Shown here piece by piece: positions 51,507-60,518 of a stretch of 64,000 nt of DNA. Origin of the DNA: Ornithinicoccus hortensis (GTDB lineage: Bacteria > Actinomycetota > Actinomycetes > Actinomycetales > Dermatophilaceae); NCBI RefSeq assembly GCF_006716185.1, contig NZ_VFOP01000001.1, positions 496,001-560,000 on the forward strand, read 5' to 3'. Positions within the stretch are counted from its first letter, which is position 1. Each line of letters begins with the position of its first letter. Under the pieces are notes generated by a model that was not told the origin of the DNA, searched no databases, and saw only the letters and a list, made by a program, of their open reading frames with translations. The translations under genes were made by a program, and so were the position numbers.

Positions 51507-54500
51507 GTGAGCAACGACCCGACACCGGGCAGGGACACCCCGCCCCCGACCGGGGAGCCTGCCCCCCAGACGGGGGGGCACAGCTCGGCCTCGCTGGCCC
51601 GGCACAGCGCGGTCATGGCCTCCGGGACACTGGTCTCGCGGGTCCTGGGCCTGATCCGGGTGGCGCTCCTCGCGGGCGCCATCGGTCTGCTGGGACCGGC
51701 CGGCAACGCCTGGCAGACCGCCAACACGCTGCCCAACACGATCTACATCCTGTTGGCCGGCGGGGTGCTCAACGTGGTCCTGGTGCCCCAACTGACCCGG
51801 GCCGCGACCCTGGGGGCCAAGGGCCAGGACCTCACCGACCGGCTGATCACCCTGATGCTGGTGGCCCTGATCGGGATCACGGTCGTGGTCACCGCTGGCG
51901 CCGCAGTGCTCACCAAGTTCTACGCCTGGTCGTGGAGCGGCGACCAGTTGGCGCTGTCGGTCGCCTTCGCCTACCTCTGCCTGCCCCAGGTGCTGTTCTA
52001 CGGCCTCTACACCTTGCTCGGCCAGATCCTGAGCTCCCAGGAGCGGTTCGGCTGGTTCATGTGGGCCCCGGTCGTCAACAACGTGGTGGCGATCGCCGGC
52101 CTGGTGGTCTTCACGATGCTCTACCCGGAGGCCCGGAACACCCCGCCCGGGGAGTGGACGTCCTCGATGATCTGGTGGCTCGGCGGCACCGCCACCCTGG
52201 GGGTCGTCTGCCAGGCCGCGGTGCTGGTGCAACCGGTCCGCGCCAGCGGGTTCCGCTACCGCCCCCGGTGGGGCTTCCGCGGGGTCGGGCTCGGAGCGAC
52301 CTCCCGCCTGGCACTGTGGACCCTCGCGGTGATCGCGGTCTCCCAGCTCGGCATGTGGCTGACCACCAACGTGCTCAACTGGGTGAGCAACCAGGGCGAC
52401 GACGTGCCCGGCAAGATCATCTACGAGAACGCCTTCCTGTTCTTCATGCTGCCGCACTCGCTCGTGACGTTGTCCCTGGTCACCGCCATGTTCACGCAGA
52501 TGTCCCGGTCCGCCGCCGTGGACGACGTCCCCGCCCTGCGGCTGCAGTACGCCCACGGGCTGCGGTTGCTCGGCGCGGTCATCATCCCGATCTCCGTGGC
52601 GATGTTCCTGCTGGCCCCGGCGATGACCGGGGTGCTGCTGTTCCGCAACGAGCCCGCCGAGACGATCGCCACTGCATACGTGACGATGAGCCTGCTGGTG
52701 GGCCTGCCCCCGTATGCCGTGTACATCCTGTCCACCCGGATCTTCCACTCCTACCAGGACGGCAGGACCCCGTTCGACCTGCAGATCGCGATCAGTGTCG
52801 TGGCGATCGCCGGCACCCTGCTCGCGCTCACCGTCCCCGCGACCTGGGCGGCCGTGGTGATCGGGTTGGGGCAGAGCCTGGGCCAGGCGGCCGCCGCCGT
52901 CCTCGGGGTGCGCTGGGTGCGCCGGCGTCTGGGCACCGCCCCGTTGGGCCGGGTCCGGACCACCTACCTGTCCGCCATGATCGCCGCGGCGGTCGCCGCG
53001 GTCCCCACCCTGCTGGTCATCTGGGGTGGCTCCATGGCGTTGGACGGCGTGCTCCGGCACGTCGTCGTGCTGGGGGTCGGGGGCCTGCTCTACTTCGGCT
53101 GCTACGCCCTGGTCGCGCACCGACTGGGCATCACCGAGCTCGCCGAGGCGGTCGCTCCCCTGCTCCGCAGGTTGGGACGGGGTCGGGGCGGTCCCGCCGC
53201 GCCGGACGCGGTGGAGGCGCCCGCGGGACTAGTCTTAGCCGCAAACCCGAACCCGGCAGAGGTGACCGAGCAGGTCGACCCCGCGCCGGACGGCACCTCG
53301 GACGCCGCCCCGGCGCCCGACGACCAGTTCCCGACAGACCCTGCCGGGAGTCCGGAACAGCGGAAGGAGCACGGCTTGCGGGGGATCGAGTCCGGCACCG
53401 CCCTGGGCGGTCGGTACGTCCTCGAGGAGCTGCTCGCCAGCCGTGGCGACTCCCTCGAGTACTGGTCCGCCCACGACAGCACCCTCGAGCGCCTGGTGGC
53501 CGTCACCCTGCTGCCCGCCGACGGTGAGCACGAACAGATGGCCCACGCCGTGCTCGACGGTGCCCGCCGCACCGCCGGGGTGGATGACTCCCGCCTCGTC
53601 CGGGTGCTCGACGTCGGCCTGGACGACGGCATGTGCTGGATCGTCGAGGAGGGCCTGGCCGAGTCCGAGTCCCTGGCCTCCCTCGTCGCCAACCGTCCGT
53701 TGCCCGCCGAGGAGGCCCGCCGCATCATCGGCGAGGCCGCCAGCGGAATGGAGGCCGCGCGCCGGCGCGGGCTGCACCACCTGTACCTGTCCCCGCACGC
53801 CGTCCTGCGCACCCGGGAGGGCGTCATCAAGGTCTCCGGGGTGGCGGTCGCCGCGGCGCTGGAGCAGACCGAGGAGATCCCGGCCGTCGAGGCGTCCCTG
53901 ATCGACACCGGGGACTTGGTGTCGCTGCTCTACACCGGTCTCACCGGTCGGTGGCCCGGGGAGGACATGGAGGGGCTGCGCAGCGCCCACCGGTCGGACG
54001 ACGGCTCGCTGCCCGCTCCCTCCGAGGTCGTCGCCGGCGTCCCGGGCGACTTGGACGCCCTGTGCCGCGCCATGCTGGACGCCTCCTACGACCACCGGGA
54101 GGGACCGCAGACCCCCGGGGAGCTCGCCCGTCAGCTCTCCCCGTGGGCGACCGAGCCGGTCGCCGCCACGGGCCCGACCGGGCCGGACGCCCCGGTCAGC
54201 GGGGGCGGCGCCGAGGCGGCCCTGGTGGGGACGGCGGGTGCGTCCGCCGCTGCCACGGCGGCCCAACCCGGCCCGGTCCATGACGAGACCCCTGCGGGCG
54301 GCAACGAACCCGCGGACCCCTCCTACTTCCGGCCCCGCGGTGCCGCGGGCGCTGCCGGCGCCACCGGGCCCGACGCGGACGACCCGGACCCCGACGACGA
54401 GGGCTACGACGACTACGACGGCTTCGGCGCCGCGACGGGCCCGGACCGGACGCTGCCGCCGGGGGTCCGCGAGGACCAACCGCCCGGGAGCCAGACCGGC

Positions 54501-55127
54501 CTGGTCCTGCTGCTCCTGCTCGGGGTGGTCGCCATCGCCGTGGTCGTGGCGGTCAGCGCGTTCAGCGGGTTCTTCTCCGGGGGAGACGACGACCCCTCCC
54601 CCGCGGCCCCGACCGCACCTGCCACGTCGACGCCGACGGACGACACGGCCCCGACCACCGAGGAACCGGAGGAGACGACCACCTCCGCCCCGGCCAACGA
54701 CGAGCCCTACGAGGCCGTCGGCGCGAGCGGGTTCGACCACTTCGGCGGCGACGAGAAGTCCGACCTCGCGCCCGACGCGGTGGACGGCGACGACAGCACG
54801 TTCTGGCGTTCGTACTGGTACACCGCCGCCAACTGGGGCAACCTGAAGGACGGTGTCGGTCTGGCCATCGACCTCGGCGAGGAGGTCCCGGTCAGCGAGG
54901 TGACGGTGCTCTTCCCCGAGGGCGACTACGGTGCCGAGGTCTTCGTCAACGACGAGCCGACCGACGAGGGTGGCACCAGCCTCGGGTCGGACGACAGCGC
55001 GTCGGGGACCTGGGAGCTCACCGCCGACGAGCCGGTGACCGGGCGGTATGTGATCGTCTGGTTCGACCGTGCGTGGACGGGTCCCAACGGCGAGGTGGCG
55101 CAGGTCTCCGAGGTTACGGTGCAGTGA
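51507..55127 (+). CDS. murJ: MurJ-type lipid II flippase fused to pseudokinase and discoidin-like C-terminal domain
   Basis: 1206 residues. Residues 30-560 are a MurJ/MviN core with about fourteen spans (VMASGTLVSRVLGLIRVALLAG; GQILSSQERFGWFMWAPVVNN; FLFFMLPHSLVTLSLVTAMFTQMS). Residues 635-890 are a kinase-like domain that has lost catalytic residues: VAVTLLP lacks the VAIK lysine, HHLYLSPHAV replaces HRDLKPxN, and IKVSGVAV replaces DFG. A TM (LVLLLLLGVVAIAVVVAVSAF) follows, then an external F5/8-type-C-like domain (DGDDSTFWRSYWYTAANWGN; VSEVTVLFP). This matches mycobacterial MviN (Rv3910), whose pseudokinase binds an FHA protein when phosphorylated. It flips lipid II for peptidoglycan synthesis. 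Confidence 0.93.
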   Translation: MSNDPTPGRDTPPPTGEPAPQTGGHSSASLARHSAVMASGTLVSRVLGLIRVALLAGAIGLLGPAGNAWQTANTLPNTIYILLAGGVLNVVLVPQLTRAATLGAKGQDLTDRLITLMLVALIGITVVVTAGAAVLTKFYAWSWSGDQLALSVAFAYLCLPQVLFYGLYTLLGQILSSQERFGWFMWAPVVNNVVAIAGLVVFTMLYPEARNTPPGEWTSSMIWWLGGTATLGVVCQAAVLVQPVRASGFRYRPRWGFRGVGLGATSRLALWTLAVIAVSQLGMWLTTNVLNWVSNQGDDVPGKIIYENAFLFFMLPHSLVTLSLVTAMFTQMSRSAAVDDVPALRLQYAHGLRLLGAVIIPISVAMFLLAPAMTGVLLFRNEPAETIATAYVTMSLLVGLPPYAVYILSTRIFHSYQDGRTPFDLQIAISVVAIAGTLLALTVPATWAAVVIGLGQSLGQAAAAVLGVRWVRRRLGTAPLGRVRTTYLSAMIAAAVAAVPTLLVIWGGSMALDGVLRHVVVLGVGGLLYFGCYALVAHRLGITELAEAVAPLLRRLGRGRGGPAAPDAVEAPAGLVLAANPNPAEVTEQVDPAPDGTSDAAPAPDDQFPTDPAGSPEQRKEHGLRGIESGTALGGRYVLEELLASRGDSLEYWSAHDSTLERLVAVTLLPADGEHEQMAHAVLDGARRTAGVDDSRLVRVLDVGLDDGMCWIVEEGLAESESLASLVANRPLPAEEARRIIGEAASGMEAARRRGLHHLYLSPHAVLRTREGVIKVSGVAVAAALEQTEEIPAVEASLIDTGDLVSLLYTGLTGRWPGEDMEGLRSAHRSDDGSLPAPSEVVAGVPGDLDALCRAMLDASYDHREGPQTPGELARQLSPWATEPVAATGPTGPDAPVSGGGAEAALVGTAGASAAATAAQPGPVHDETPAGGNEPADPSYFRPRGAAGAAGATGPDADDPDPDDEGYDDYDGFGAATGPDRTLPPGVREDQPPGSQTGLVLLLLLGVVAIAVVVAVSAFSGFFSGGDDDPSPAAPTAPATSTPTDDTAPTTEEPEETTTSAPANDEPYEAVGASGFDHFGGDEKSDLAPDAVDGDDSTFWRSYWYTAANWGNLKDGVGLAIDLGEEVPVSEVTVLFPEGDYGAEVFVNDEPTDEGGTSLGSDDSASGTWELTADEPVTGRYVIVWFDRAWTGPNGEVAQVSEVTVQ

Positions 55128-55134
55128 GGCCCCT

Positions 55135-55674
55135 GTGACCATGACCGCCGACATCTCCCAGACGCCGGATGCCGACCTCCTGCAGCTGCACAAGGACGGC
55201 GATCCCGACGCCTTCGGTGAGTTGTTCCGCCGCCACAAGGACCGGATGTGGGCCGTGGCGCTGCGCACCACCCGCGACCCCGAACTCGCTGCCGACGCCG
55301 TGCAGGACGGGTTCCTCAACGCCTTCCGCCGGGCCGAGTCCTTCCGCGGCGACGCAGCCGTCACCACCTGGCTGCACCGGATCGTGGTCAACGCCTGCCT
55401 GGACCGGTTGCGCCGGATCAAGCCGACCGTCGAGCTCGGGGACACCGACGTGGTGGAGACCCGGGACCACCACGCCAGCGTCGAGGTGCGCCTGGACATC
55501 CAGGAAGCCCTGGCCAAGCTGCCCGAAGGACAGCGGATGGCACTGGTCCTGGTCGACATGCACGGCATGAGCGTCGCCGAGGCGGCCAGCGTGCTCGACG
55601 TCGCCGACGGCACGATCAAGTCGCGGTGCGCCCGCGGACGGGCCGCCATGGCCGAGTTGCTGGGCCTGCCGTGA
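55135..55674 (+). CDS. sigM: ECF RNA polymerase sigma factor, SigM-like
   Basis: 179 residues from GTG 55135 (TGAGG 5 nt upstream); ATG 55141 is the alternative. Region 2 is visible in DPDAFGELFRRHKDRMWAVALRTTRDPELAADAVQDGFLNAF and TTWLHRIVVNACLDRLR. Region 4 is visible in ALAKLPEGQRMALVLVDMHGMSVAEAASVLDVADGTIKSRCARGRAAMAELL. Gene order (murJ-kinase, sigma, anti-sigma, trxB, trxA) is that of mycobacterial sigM. It starts 7 bp after murJ and is probably transcribed with it. Target promoters are expected to have GGAAC and CGTC boxes; one such site lies just downstream. Confidence 0.94.
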   Translation: MTMTADISQTPDADLLQLHKDGDPDAFGELFRRHKDRMWAVALRTTRDPELAADAVQDGFLNAFRRAESFRGDAAVTTWLHRIVVNACLDRLRRIKPTVELGDTDVVETRDHHASVEVRLDIQEALAKLPEGQRMALVLVDMHGMSVAEAASVLDVADGTIKSRCARGRAAMAELLGLP

Positions 55675-55713
55675 GCACCTCCACAGGGTCGTCCAGGTCG
55701 GTGGCAGGTCGCA

Positions 55714-55741
55714 GGGAACCCGTCAGGGCAATCAGACGTCA
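55714..55741 (+). promoter_or_regulatory. ECF-type promoter GGGAAC-N17-CGTCA before the anti-sigma gene
   Basis: GGGAAC (55714-55719), a 17-nt spacer and CGTCA (55737-55741) match the GGAAC/CGTC consensus of SigM-like and related ECF sigma factors. It lies in the 130-bp gap between sigM and its anti-sigma gene, so SigM could drive its own inhibitor and whatever follows. Confidence 0.65.
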
Positions 55742-55804
55742 TAACCCTGTAGGGCGCATTGCACCCTGCTCCACGATGGACGATCACGCAGGACGGAGGA
55801 CGCG

Positions 55805-56662
55805 GTGAGTACCGCAGAACACGACGACGACGCCCAGGTCGAGAACGACCCCACGGGTGTGCGGGCGTTGCTGTCCTCCCTGCCGGACCCCGGTCCCATG
55901 CCGGACACCGTGTTCGCCCGGATCAGCGCCAGCCTCCAGGAGGAGCAGGAGCGCCGGGAGCAGCAGTCGGCCTTCGGGCCGACCAGCGGCCCCGACGTCA
56001 TCTCGCTGGCCGCCGAGCGGCACCGCCGTCGACCGATGCGCACGCTGACCTACCTGGGCGCGGCCGCCGGACTGGCCGTCGTCGCTACGGTCGTCTCCAC
56101 GCAGGTCTTCGGCCCCGGTGACGGGGGCGGTTCCGGGATCTCGGCAGACGTGGGCAACAGCAACTCGCGAGACCAGGAAGGCGGTGTCCAGGCGGACGTC
56201 GGAGCGGCCGACGAGGGTGCAGCCGACGGCAGCACCGCCGCGGAAGGCGACGAGGGGGCCATGGCGGAGCCGCCGCCGCTGGGTGCGGCGGACGAGGACG
56301 ACGCAGCGGCCCCGACGATGGGGGCTGCCGGGGGGGACCAGGCGGGTAGGGGACTGACCCTGGGCTTCGCCTCCGGCGAGGTCGCCCTGTCCTCGACCGA
56401 CTTCGCGGCCGACGTCAGCCGCTGGTACTCGGCCTCGCCCGTCACCGAGAGCGGGTCCGCCTCCGTCCTGGCCGGGTGCGCCCAGGCCCTGGGCAACGCA
56501 GTGCCGGACGACGCCACGCTGGTGCTCACGGAGGGGTCACTCGACGGGGATCCCGTAGTGTTGGCCCTGCAGACCGAGCCGAACCGGATCGCCTGGGCGC
56601 TCGACCCCTCCTGCTCCACCGGCGAGGGTGAGATCCTGCAGGGCCCCTCGGTCATCCCCTGA
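55805..56662 (+). CDS. Anti-sigma factor (RsmA-like) with single membrane span
   Basis: 285 residues from GTG 55805 with GGAGG upstream. The N-terminal cytoplasmic part ([32 protein letters not shown]) has the short helical look of anti-sigma domains but no zinc-binding HxxxCxxC. One membrane span is at residues 81-99 ([19 protein letters not shown]). The external part is acidic and low-complexity up to about residue 185, then has an ordered C-terminal domain ([41 protein letters not shown]) with a Cys pair. It follows sigM at a distance and has an ECF-type promoter of its own. Corresponds by position to mycobacterial Rv3912. Confidence 0.85.
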   Translation: MSTAEHDDDAQVENDPTGVRALLSSLPDPGPMPDTVFARISASLQEEQERREQQSAFGPTSGPDVISLAAERHRRRPMRTLTYLGAAAGLAVVATVVSTQVFGPGDGGGSGISADVGNSNSRDQEGGVQADVGAADEGAADGSTAAEGDEGAMAEPPPLGAADEDDAAAPTMGAAGGDQAGRGLTLGFASGEVALSSTDFAADVSRWYSASPVTESGSASVLAGCAQALGNAVPDDATLVLTEGSLDGDPVVLALQTEPNRIAWALDPSCSTGEGEILQGPSVIP

Positions 56663-56670
56663 CCCTCCCG

Positions 56671-56697
56671 GGGAACAACACCGGCGGACACGCTGTT
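56671..56697 (+). promoter_or_regulatory. SigR/SigH-type promoter GGGAAC-N18-GTT upstream of trxB
   Basis: GGGAAC (56671-56676), an 18-nt spacer and GTT (56695-56697) match the disulfide-stress sigma consensus GGAAY-N18-GTT, which controls trxBA in Streptomyces and mycobacteria. A second, TAGGAT-type -10 box lies just downstream (56708-56713), so basal plus oxidative-stress transcription is likely. Confidence 0.65.
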
Positions 56698-56789
56698 CGG
56701 ATCAACGTAGGATCTGCGTATCCGAGCACTGCACACGGGCCGTCCCGCGACGGCTCGTGTCGATCGTCAAGAGACCGGGAGTTGACCGC

Positions 56790-57788
56790 GTGAGCACAGA
56801 GCATGTGCAGACCACCTCGGACACCGTGCGCGACGTGATCATCGTGGGGTCCGGCCCCGCGGGATACACGGCCGCCATCTACACGGCCCGGGCCAACCTC
56901 GCACCGCTGGTGTTCGAGGGGTCCGTCACGGCCGGCGGTGCCCTGATGAACACCACGGACGTGGAGAACTTCCCCGGCTTCGAGGACGGCATCATGGGTC
57001 CGGAGCTGATGTTCGCCATGCGTGGTCAGGCCGAGCGGTTCGGGGCCACCCTGGAGCGCGAGGACGTCGCCGAGCTGGACCTCACCGGCGAGATCAAGCT
57101 GGTGACCGACGCGGCCGGCCAGGTCCACCGGGCCCGCACCGTCATCCTGGCGATGGGGTCGGCCTACAAGGAGCTCGGCCTGCCGGACGAGCAGCGCCTC
57201 TCCGGCCACGGCGTCTCGTGGTGTGCCACCTGCGACGGCGCGTTCTTCCGGGACCAGGACATCGTCGTCGTCGGCGGGGGCGACTCGGCCATGGAGGAAG
57301 CGACCTTCCTGACCCGGTTCGCCAAGTCGGTTACCGTCCTGCACCGTCGAGACTCCCTGCGCGCCAGCAAGATCATGGCCGAACGTGCCGAGGCCGACGA
57401 CAAGATCAGATTCGCCTGGAACAGCGAGGTCGCGGCCCTGCACGGTGACCCGAAGCTCACCGGCCTGACGGTGCGGGACACCCAGACCGGGCAGACCCGC
57501 GACCTGGCCACCACGGGCCTGTTCGTCGCTATCGGGCACGACCCGCGTAGCGAACTCGTCCGCGGACAGGTCGAGACCGACGCCGAGGGCTACGTCCTGG
57601 TCCAGGGGCGCACGACCGCCACCAACCTGCCGGGCGTCTTCGCCTGCGGCGACCTCGTCGACCACACCTACCGCCAGGCGATCACCGCCGCGGGCAGTGG
57701 CTGCTCGGCCGCCCTCGACGCGGAGCGCTACCTGGCCACGCTCGATGCCCAGCAGCCGGCACTGGCCGCCACAAGCCTGTCCAACTGA
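56790..57788 (+). CDS. trxB: Thioredoxin-disulfide reductase
   Basis: 332 residues from GTG 56790 (GGGAG upstream); the frame is open further upstream but only this start gives the FAD motif close to the N-terminus. It shows [22 protein letters not shown] (FAD), [29 protein letters not shown] (redox C-A-T-C and NADPH site) and the C-terminal [24 protein letters not shown]. It reduces thioredoxin with NADPH in the cytoplasm. It is followed by trxA after 71 bp and preceded by an oxidative-stress type promoter. Confidence 0.97.
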   Translation: MSTEHVQTTSDTVRDVIIVGSGPAGYTAAIYTARANLAPLVFEGSVTAGGALMNTTDVENFPGFEDGIMGPELMFAMRGQAERFGATLEREDVAELDLTGEIKLVTDAAGQVHRARTVILAMGSAYKELGLPDEQRLSGHGVSWCATCDGAFFRDQDIVVVGGGDSAMEEATFLTRFAKSVTVLHRRDSLRASKIMAERAEADDKIRFAWNSEVAALHGDPKLTGLTVRDTQTGQTRDLATTGLFVAIGHDPRSELVRGQVETDAEGYVLVQGRTTATNLPGVFACGDLVDHTYRQAITAAGSGCSAALDAERYLATLDAQQPALAATSLSN

Positions 57789-57859
57789 TCGAATTTACTG
57801 AACGACAACAAGATTCACGCCCTTCAGGGCACGACAACAGCAACCGGAAGGATCCCCAC

Positions 57860-58186
57860 ATGGCCACCAAGCACACGAACGACGCCGACTTCCAGGCCGA
57901 CGTCCTCGACCACGACAAGCCCGTCCTCGTGGACTTCTGGGCCCCGTGGTGTGGCCCGTGCAAGATGGTCGCTCCCATCCTGGAGGAGATCTCCGAGGAG
58001 CACGGCGACAAGCTGACCATCGTGAAGCTGAACACCGATGAGAACCCCCAGGTGACCGCGCGCTACGGGATCACCGGCATCCCGACCATGAACGTCTACC
58101 AGGGCGGCGAGGTCGTGAAGTCCATCACCGGGGCGCTGCCGAAGCAGAAGCTGATCCGTGAGCTGGACCAGTTCCTCGGAGCCTGA
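57860..58186 (+). CDS. trxA: Thioredoxin
   Basis: 108 residues, standard size. The active site is VDFWAPWCGPCKM (W-C-G-P-C), and the cis-Pro loop is GITGIPTMNVYQGG. GGAAGG precedes the ATG. It is the disulfide reductant for cytoplasmic enzymes and partner of trxB just upstream. In mycobacteria the amidase-like gene cwlM follows at this point; here the next feature is a bidirectional terminator and then parB, so cwlM is absent from this place. Confidence 0.97.
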   Translation: MATKHTNDADFQADVLDHDKPVLVDFWAPWCGPCKMVAPILEEISEEHGDKLTIVKLNTDENPQVTARYGITGIPTMNVYQGGEVVKSITGALPKQKLIRELDQFLGA

Positions 58187-58194
58187 TCCACAGG

Positions 58195-58236
58195 TTATCC
58201 ACACGCTCTGAGCGCGGCCCGCTCCGGTTGTCCACA
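58195..58236. promoter_or_regulatory. Two DnaA-box sequences between trxA and parB
   Basis: TTATCCACA (58195-58203) is the classical DnaA box and TTGTCCACA (58228-58236) is the form preferred in Streptomyces-type high-GC genomes. The second lies across the loop of the terminator hairpin. GATCCACA just before the first is a weaker match. They lie about 6 kb from the expected oriC. Confidence 0.5.
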
Positions 58237-58257
58237 ACCGGAGCGGGCCGTTTGCTG
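58215..58257. terminator. Bidirectional terminator between trxA and parB
   Basis: CGGCCCGCTCCGGTT (58215-58229) and AACCGGAGCGGGCCG (58236-58250) form a perfect 15-bp stem with a 6-nt loop, followed by TTTGCT. It separates the convergent trxA and parB genes and can end both transcripts. Confidence 0.88.
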
Positions 58258-58269
58258 TCCCGCCGCACG

Positions 58270-58285
58270 CGTTTCACGTGCAACG
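58270..58285. promoter_or_regulatory. parS-like site just after parB
   Basis: CGTTTCACGTGCAACG keeps 13 of the 14 central positions of the parS consensus TGTTTCACGTGAAACA. It lies 5 bp beyond the parB stop. Confidence 0.5.
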
Positions 58286-58289
58286 GCGG

Positions 58290-59339
58290 TCAGGACGGCT
58301 GTGACCCCAACAGGTCCAGGATGCGGTCCAGGTCCTCGATCGAGGCGAACTCCACGGTGACCCGACCCTTGCGTTTGCCCATCGCGATCGATACCCGGGT
58401 GTCCAGGCGGTCGGCGAGCCGGGCCGCGGCCTCGTCCAGCTCGGGTCGTGGCTCCCGGCTCCTGGTGGCGCGCCGGGTGGGAGCCTGCTGTTCCCCGAGC
58501 AGCACGATCTCCTCCACGGAGCGGACGGAGAGGCCCTCCGCCACGATCCGCTGCGCCAGGCGCTCCATCGCAGCCCCGTCGGGCAGCCCGAGCAACGCGC
58601 GGGCGTGACCGGCGCTGAGGACCCCCGAGGCCACCCGGCGCTGCACCAGCGGCGGGAGCTTGAGCAGCCGGATCGTGTTGCTGATCTGCGGGCGGGAGCG
58701 GCCGATCCGGCGGGCCAGTTCCTCTTGGGTGCAACCGAAGTCCTCCAGCAGCTGCTGGTAGGCCGCCGCCTCCTCCAGCGGGTTCAGCTGGCTGCGGTGC
58801 AGGTTCTCCAGCAGCGCGTCCCGCAGCAGGACATCGTCCCCGGTCTCCCGGATGATGGCCGGGATGGTGGCGGCGCCGGCCATGCGGCTCGCCCGGAGCC
58901 GTCGCTCGCCCATGACGAGTTCGTAGCGTTCCTGCCCCTGCTCATCGGCGACCCGACGCACGACGACCGGTTGCAGCACGCCGATCTCCCGGACGCTCTG
59001 CTCGAGCTCGGCCAGTTCGTCCTCGTCGAAGACCTGGCGGGGCTGGCGCGGGTTGGCGTCCACCAGGTCCACCGGGATCTCGCGGAACTCGGCACCCGGC
59101 ACCGGGGCCAGGTCCCCGTCCTGCTGGGCGGGACCCTCTTCCTTCTCCGCCGCCGGCGTCGAGGTGGGTTCCGGCGAAGCGTTGTCCACGGCGGCGCGCT
59201 GGTCGGGATCCTCCTGCCGCACAACGCTCGCCCCGTCGGAGTCGCGGGGGAAGAACAAGTCGCTGGGCCGGGCCCCGGTGGGAGCCGGCGGGATCAGCGC
59301 CCCGAGCCCCCGCCCCAGGCCACGTCGTCGATCGCTCAT
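58290..59339 (-). CDS. parB: Chromosome-partitioning protein ParB
   Basis: 349 residues from ATG 59339, overlapping the parA stop by 4 bp, with GAGAGGA upstream. The N-terminus [14 protein letters not shown] is the ParA-stimulating start. The CTP-binding domain follows ([25 protein letters not shown], with the [12 protein letters not shown] box). The helix-turn-helix region is [26 protein letters not shown], and the C-terminal dimerisation part ends the protein. It loads on parS sites, spreads as a CTP-dependent clamp and organises the origin region. The preferred sites are in its own operon (58270, 60284, 60353, 61267). Confidence 0.97.
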   Translation of the reverse strand: MSDRRRGLGRGLGALIPPAPTGARPSDLFFPRDSDGASVVRQEDPDQRAAVDNASPEPTSTPAAEKEEGPAQQDGDLAPVPGAEFREIPVDLVDANPRQPRQVFDEDELAELEQSVREIGVLQPVVVRRVADEQGQERYELVMGERRLRASRMAGAATIPAIIRETGDDVLLRDALLENLHRSQLNPLEEAAAYQQLLEDFGCTQEELARRIGRSRPQISNTIRLLKLPPLVQRRVASGVLSAGHARALLGLPDGAAMERLAQRIVAEGLSVRSVEEIVLLGEQQAPTRRATRSREPRPELDEAAARLADRLDTRVSIAMGKRKGRVTVEFASIEDLDRILDLLGSQPS

Positions 59340-60508
59340 GCCGAGTTCCTCTCTTCGCCGGTGTCGGCCAGCTCGGCGGCCGCTTCCAGGTAGCACAGGG
59401 CACCGCTGCTCGCGGGGTCGTAGGTGATCACGGTCTCGCCGTGGCTCGGCGCCTCGCTGATCCGCACCGAGCGGGGGATCGAGGTGGCCAGCACCTGCTG
59501 CGGGAAGTGCTCCCGCACCTCGTCGGCCACCTGGGCGGACAACTTGGTGCGCGCGTCATACATGGTGAGCAGGATGTTGCTGACCCGAAGTCCGGGGTTC
59601 AGGTGCTCCCGGATCATCTCGATGTTGGTGAGCAGTTGGCTCAGTCCCTCGAGGGCGTAGTACTCGCACTGGATCGGGATCAGCACCTCGTCCGCGGCGA
59701 CGAACGCGTTCACGGTGAGTAGCCCCAGACTGGGCGGACAGTCGATGAAGACGTAGTCGACCCGCTCCGCAGCAGGCAGCGAGTCCAGGTAGGCGTGCAG
59801 CGCCTTGCGCAGCCGGGCCTCACGGGCCACCAGCGGCACCAGCTCGATCTCGGCGCCCGCCAGGTCGATCGTGGCGGGTAGGCAACTCACTTGCGGGACA
59901 GAAGGACTGACAGTGACGACGTCCTGCATCGGCACCCCGTCGAGCAACACGTCGTAGACCCCGGACGTCCCCGTCGAGTGGGGCACGCCGAGCGCGGTGC
60001 TCGCGTTGCCCTGAGGGTCCATGTCGATGACCAGGACCCGCAGGCCGGACTGTCCGAGCGCCGCGGCCAGGTTCACCGCCGACGTCGTCTTGCCGACCCC
60101 GCCCTTCTGGTTGGCCACCGTGAAGACGCGGGTGTGACTCGGCCGCGGGACGGTCCGGGTGGACAGGGCCCGACGGCGCCGTCCCTCGTCGGCGAGCGCA
60201 CGGGCCAGGGGTGAACCCGTCAGGTCGACGGGGTCACCCTGGATCGAGGGGGCCTCCTCCGCCACCTTCTGGGGCGCCGCGGATGTTTCCCGTGAAACAT
60301 CGGGAGCCGGGACGGGGCTTTCAGTCGGCTCCTGCGTCTCCTTGTCGACCGGTGTTTCACGGGAAACATCGCCAGTAGGGTCCGACGAATGCTGCGGAAC
60401 GGGCCAGCCGATAGGAGTGGAGTCCGGGGACGTCCTGCCGGGCCACCCGAGGCCTTGGTGGACCTGGACCTCATGGGTGGCGGATAGGTGATGGGTTGTC
60501 GAAGTCAT
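59336..60508 (-). CDS. parA: Chromosome-partitioning ATPase ParA
   Basis: 390 residues from ATG 60508; an in-frame ATG at 60529 overlaps rsmG and would add seven. The deviant Walker A is [20 protein letters not shown], followed by [13 protein letters not shown] and [17 protein letters not shown]. The first 110 residues are a variable extension in which two parS-like DNA sites are translated as DVSRET. It is the ATPase that moves ParB-parS complexes. Ten bp separate its start from the rsmG stop, and its end overlaps parB, giving one operon rsmG-parA-parB. Confidence 0.96.
   Translation of the reverse strand: MTSTTHHLSATHEVQVHQGLGWPGRTSPDSTPIGWPVPQHSSDPTGDVSRETPVDKETQEPTESPVPAPDVSRETSAAPQKVAEEAPSIQGDPVDLTGSPLARALADEGRRRRALSTRTVPRPSHTRVFTVANQKGGVGKTTSAVNLAAALGQSGLRVLVIDMDPQGNASTALGVPHSTGTSGVYDVLLDGVPMQDVVTVSPSVPQVSCLPATIDLAGAEIELVPLVAREARLRKALHAYLDSLPAAERVDYVFIDCPPSLGLLTVNAFVAADEVLIPIQCEYYALEGLSQLLTNIEMIREHLNPGLRVSNILLTMYDARTKLSAQVADEVREHFPQQVLATSIPRSVRISEAPSHGETVITYDPASSGALCYLEAAAELADTGEERNSA
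60284..60299. promoter_or_regulatory. parS site inside parA
   Basis: TGTTTCCCGTGAAACA differs from the consensus parS at one position. It is translated in ParA as part of DVSRET. Confidence 0.85.
60353..60368. promoter_or_regulatory. parS site inside parA, second copy
   Basis: TGTTTCACGGGAAACA differs from consensus parS at one position, 53 bp from the first copy, and again encodes VSRET. Paired sites in the 5' part of parA are common in Actinobacteria. Confidence 0.85.
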
Positions 60509-60518
60509 CTCCCGCCCA

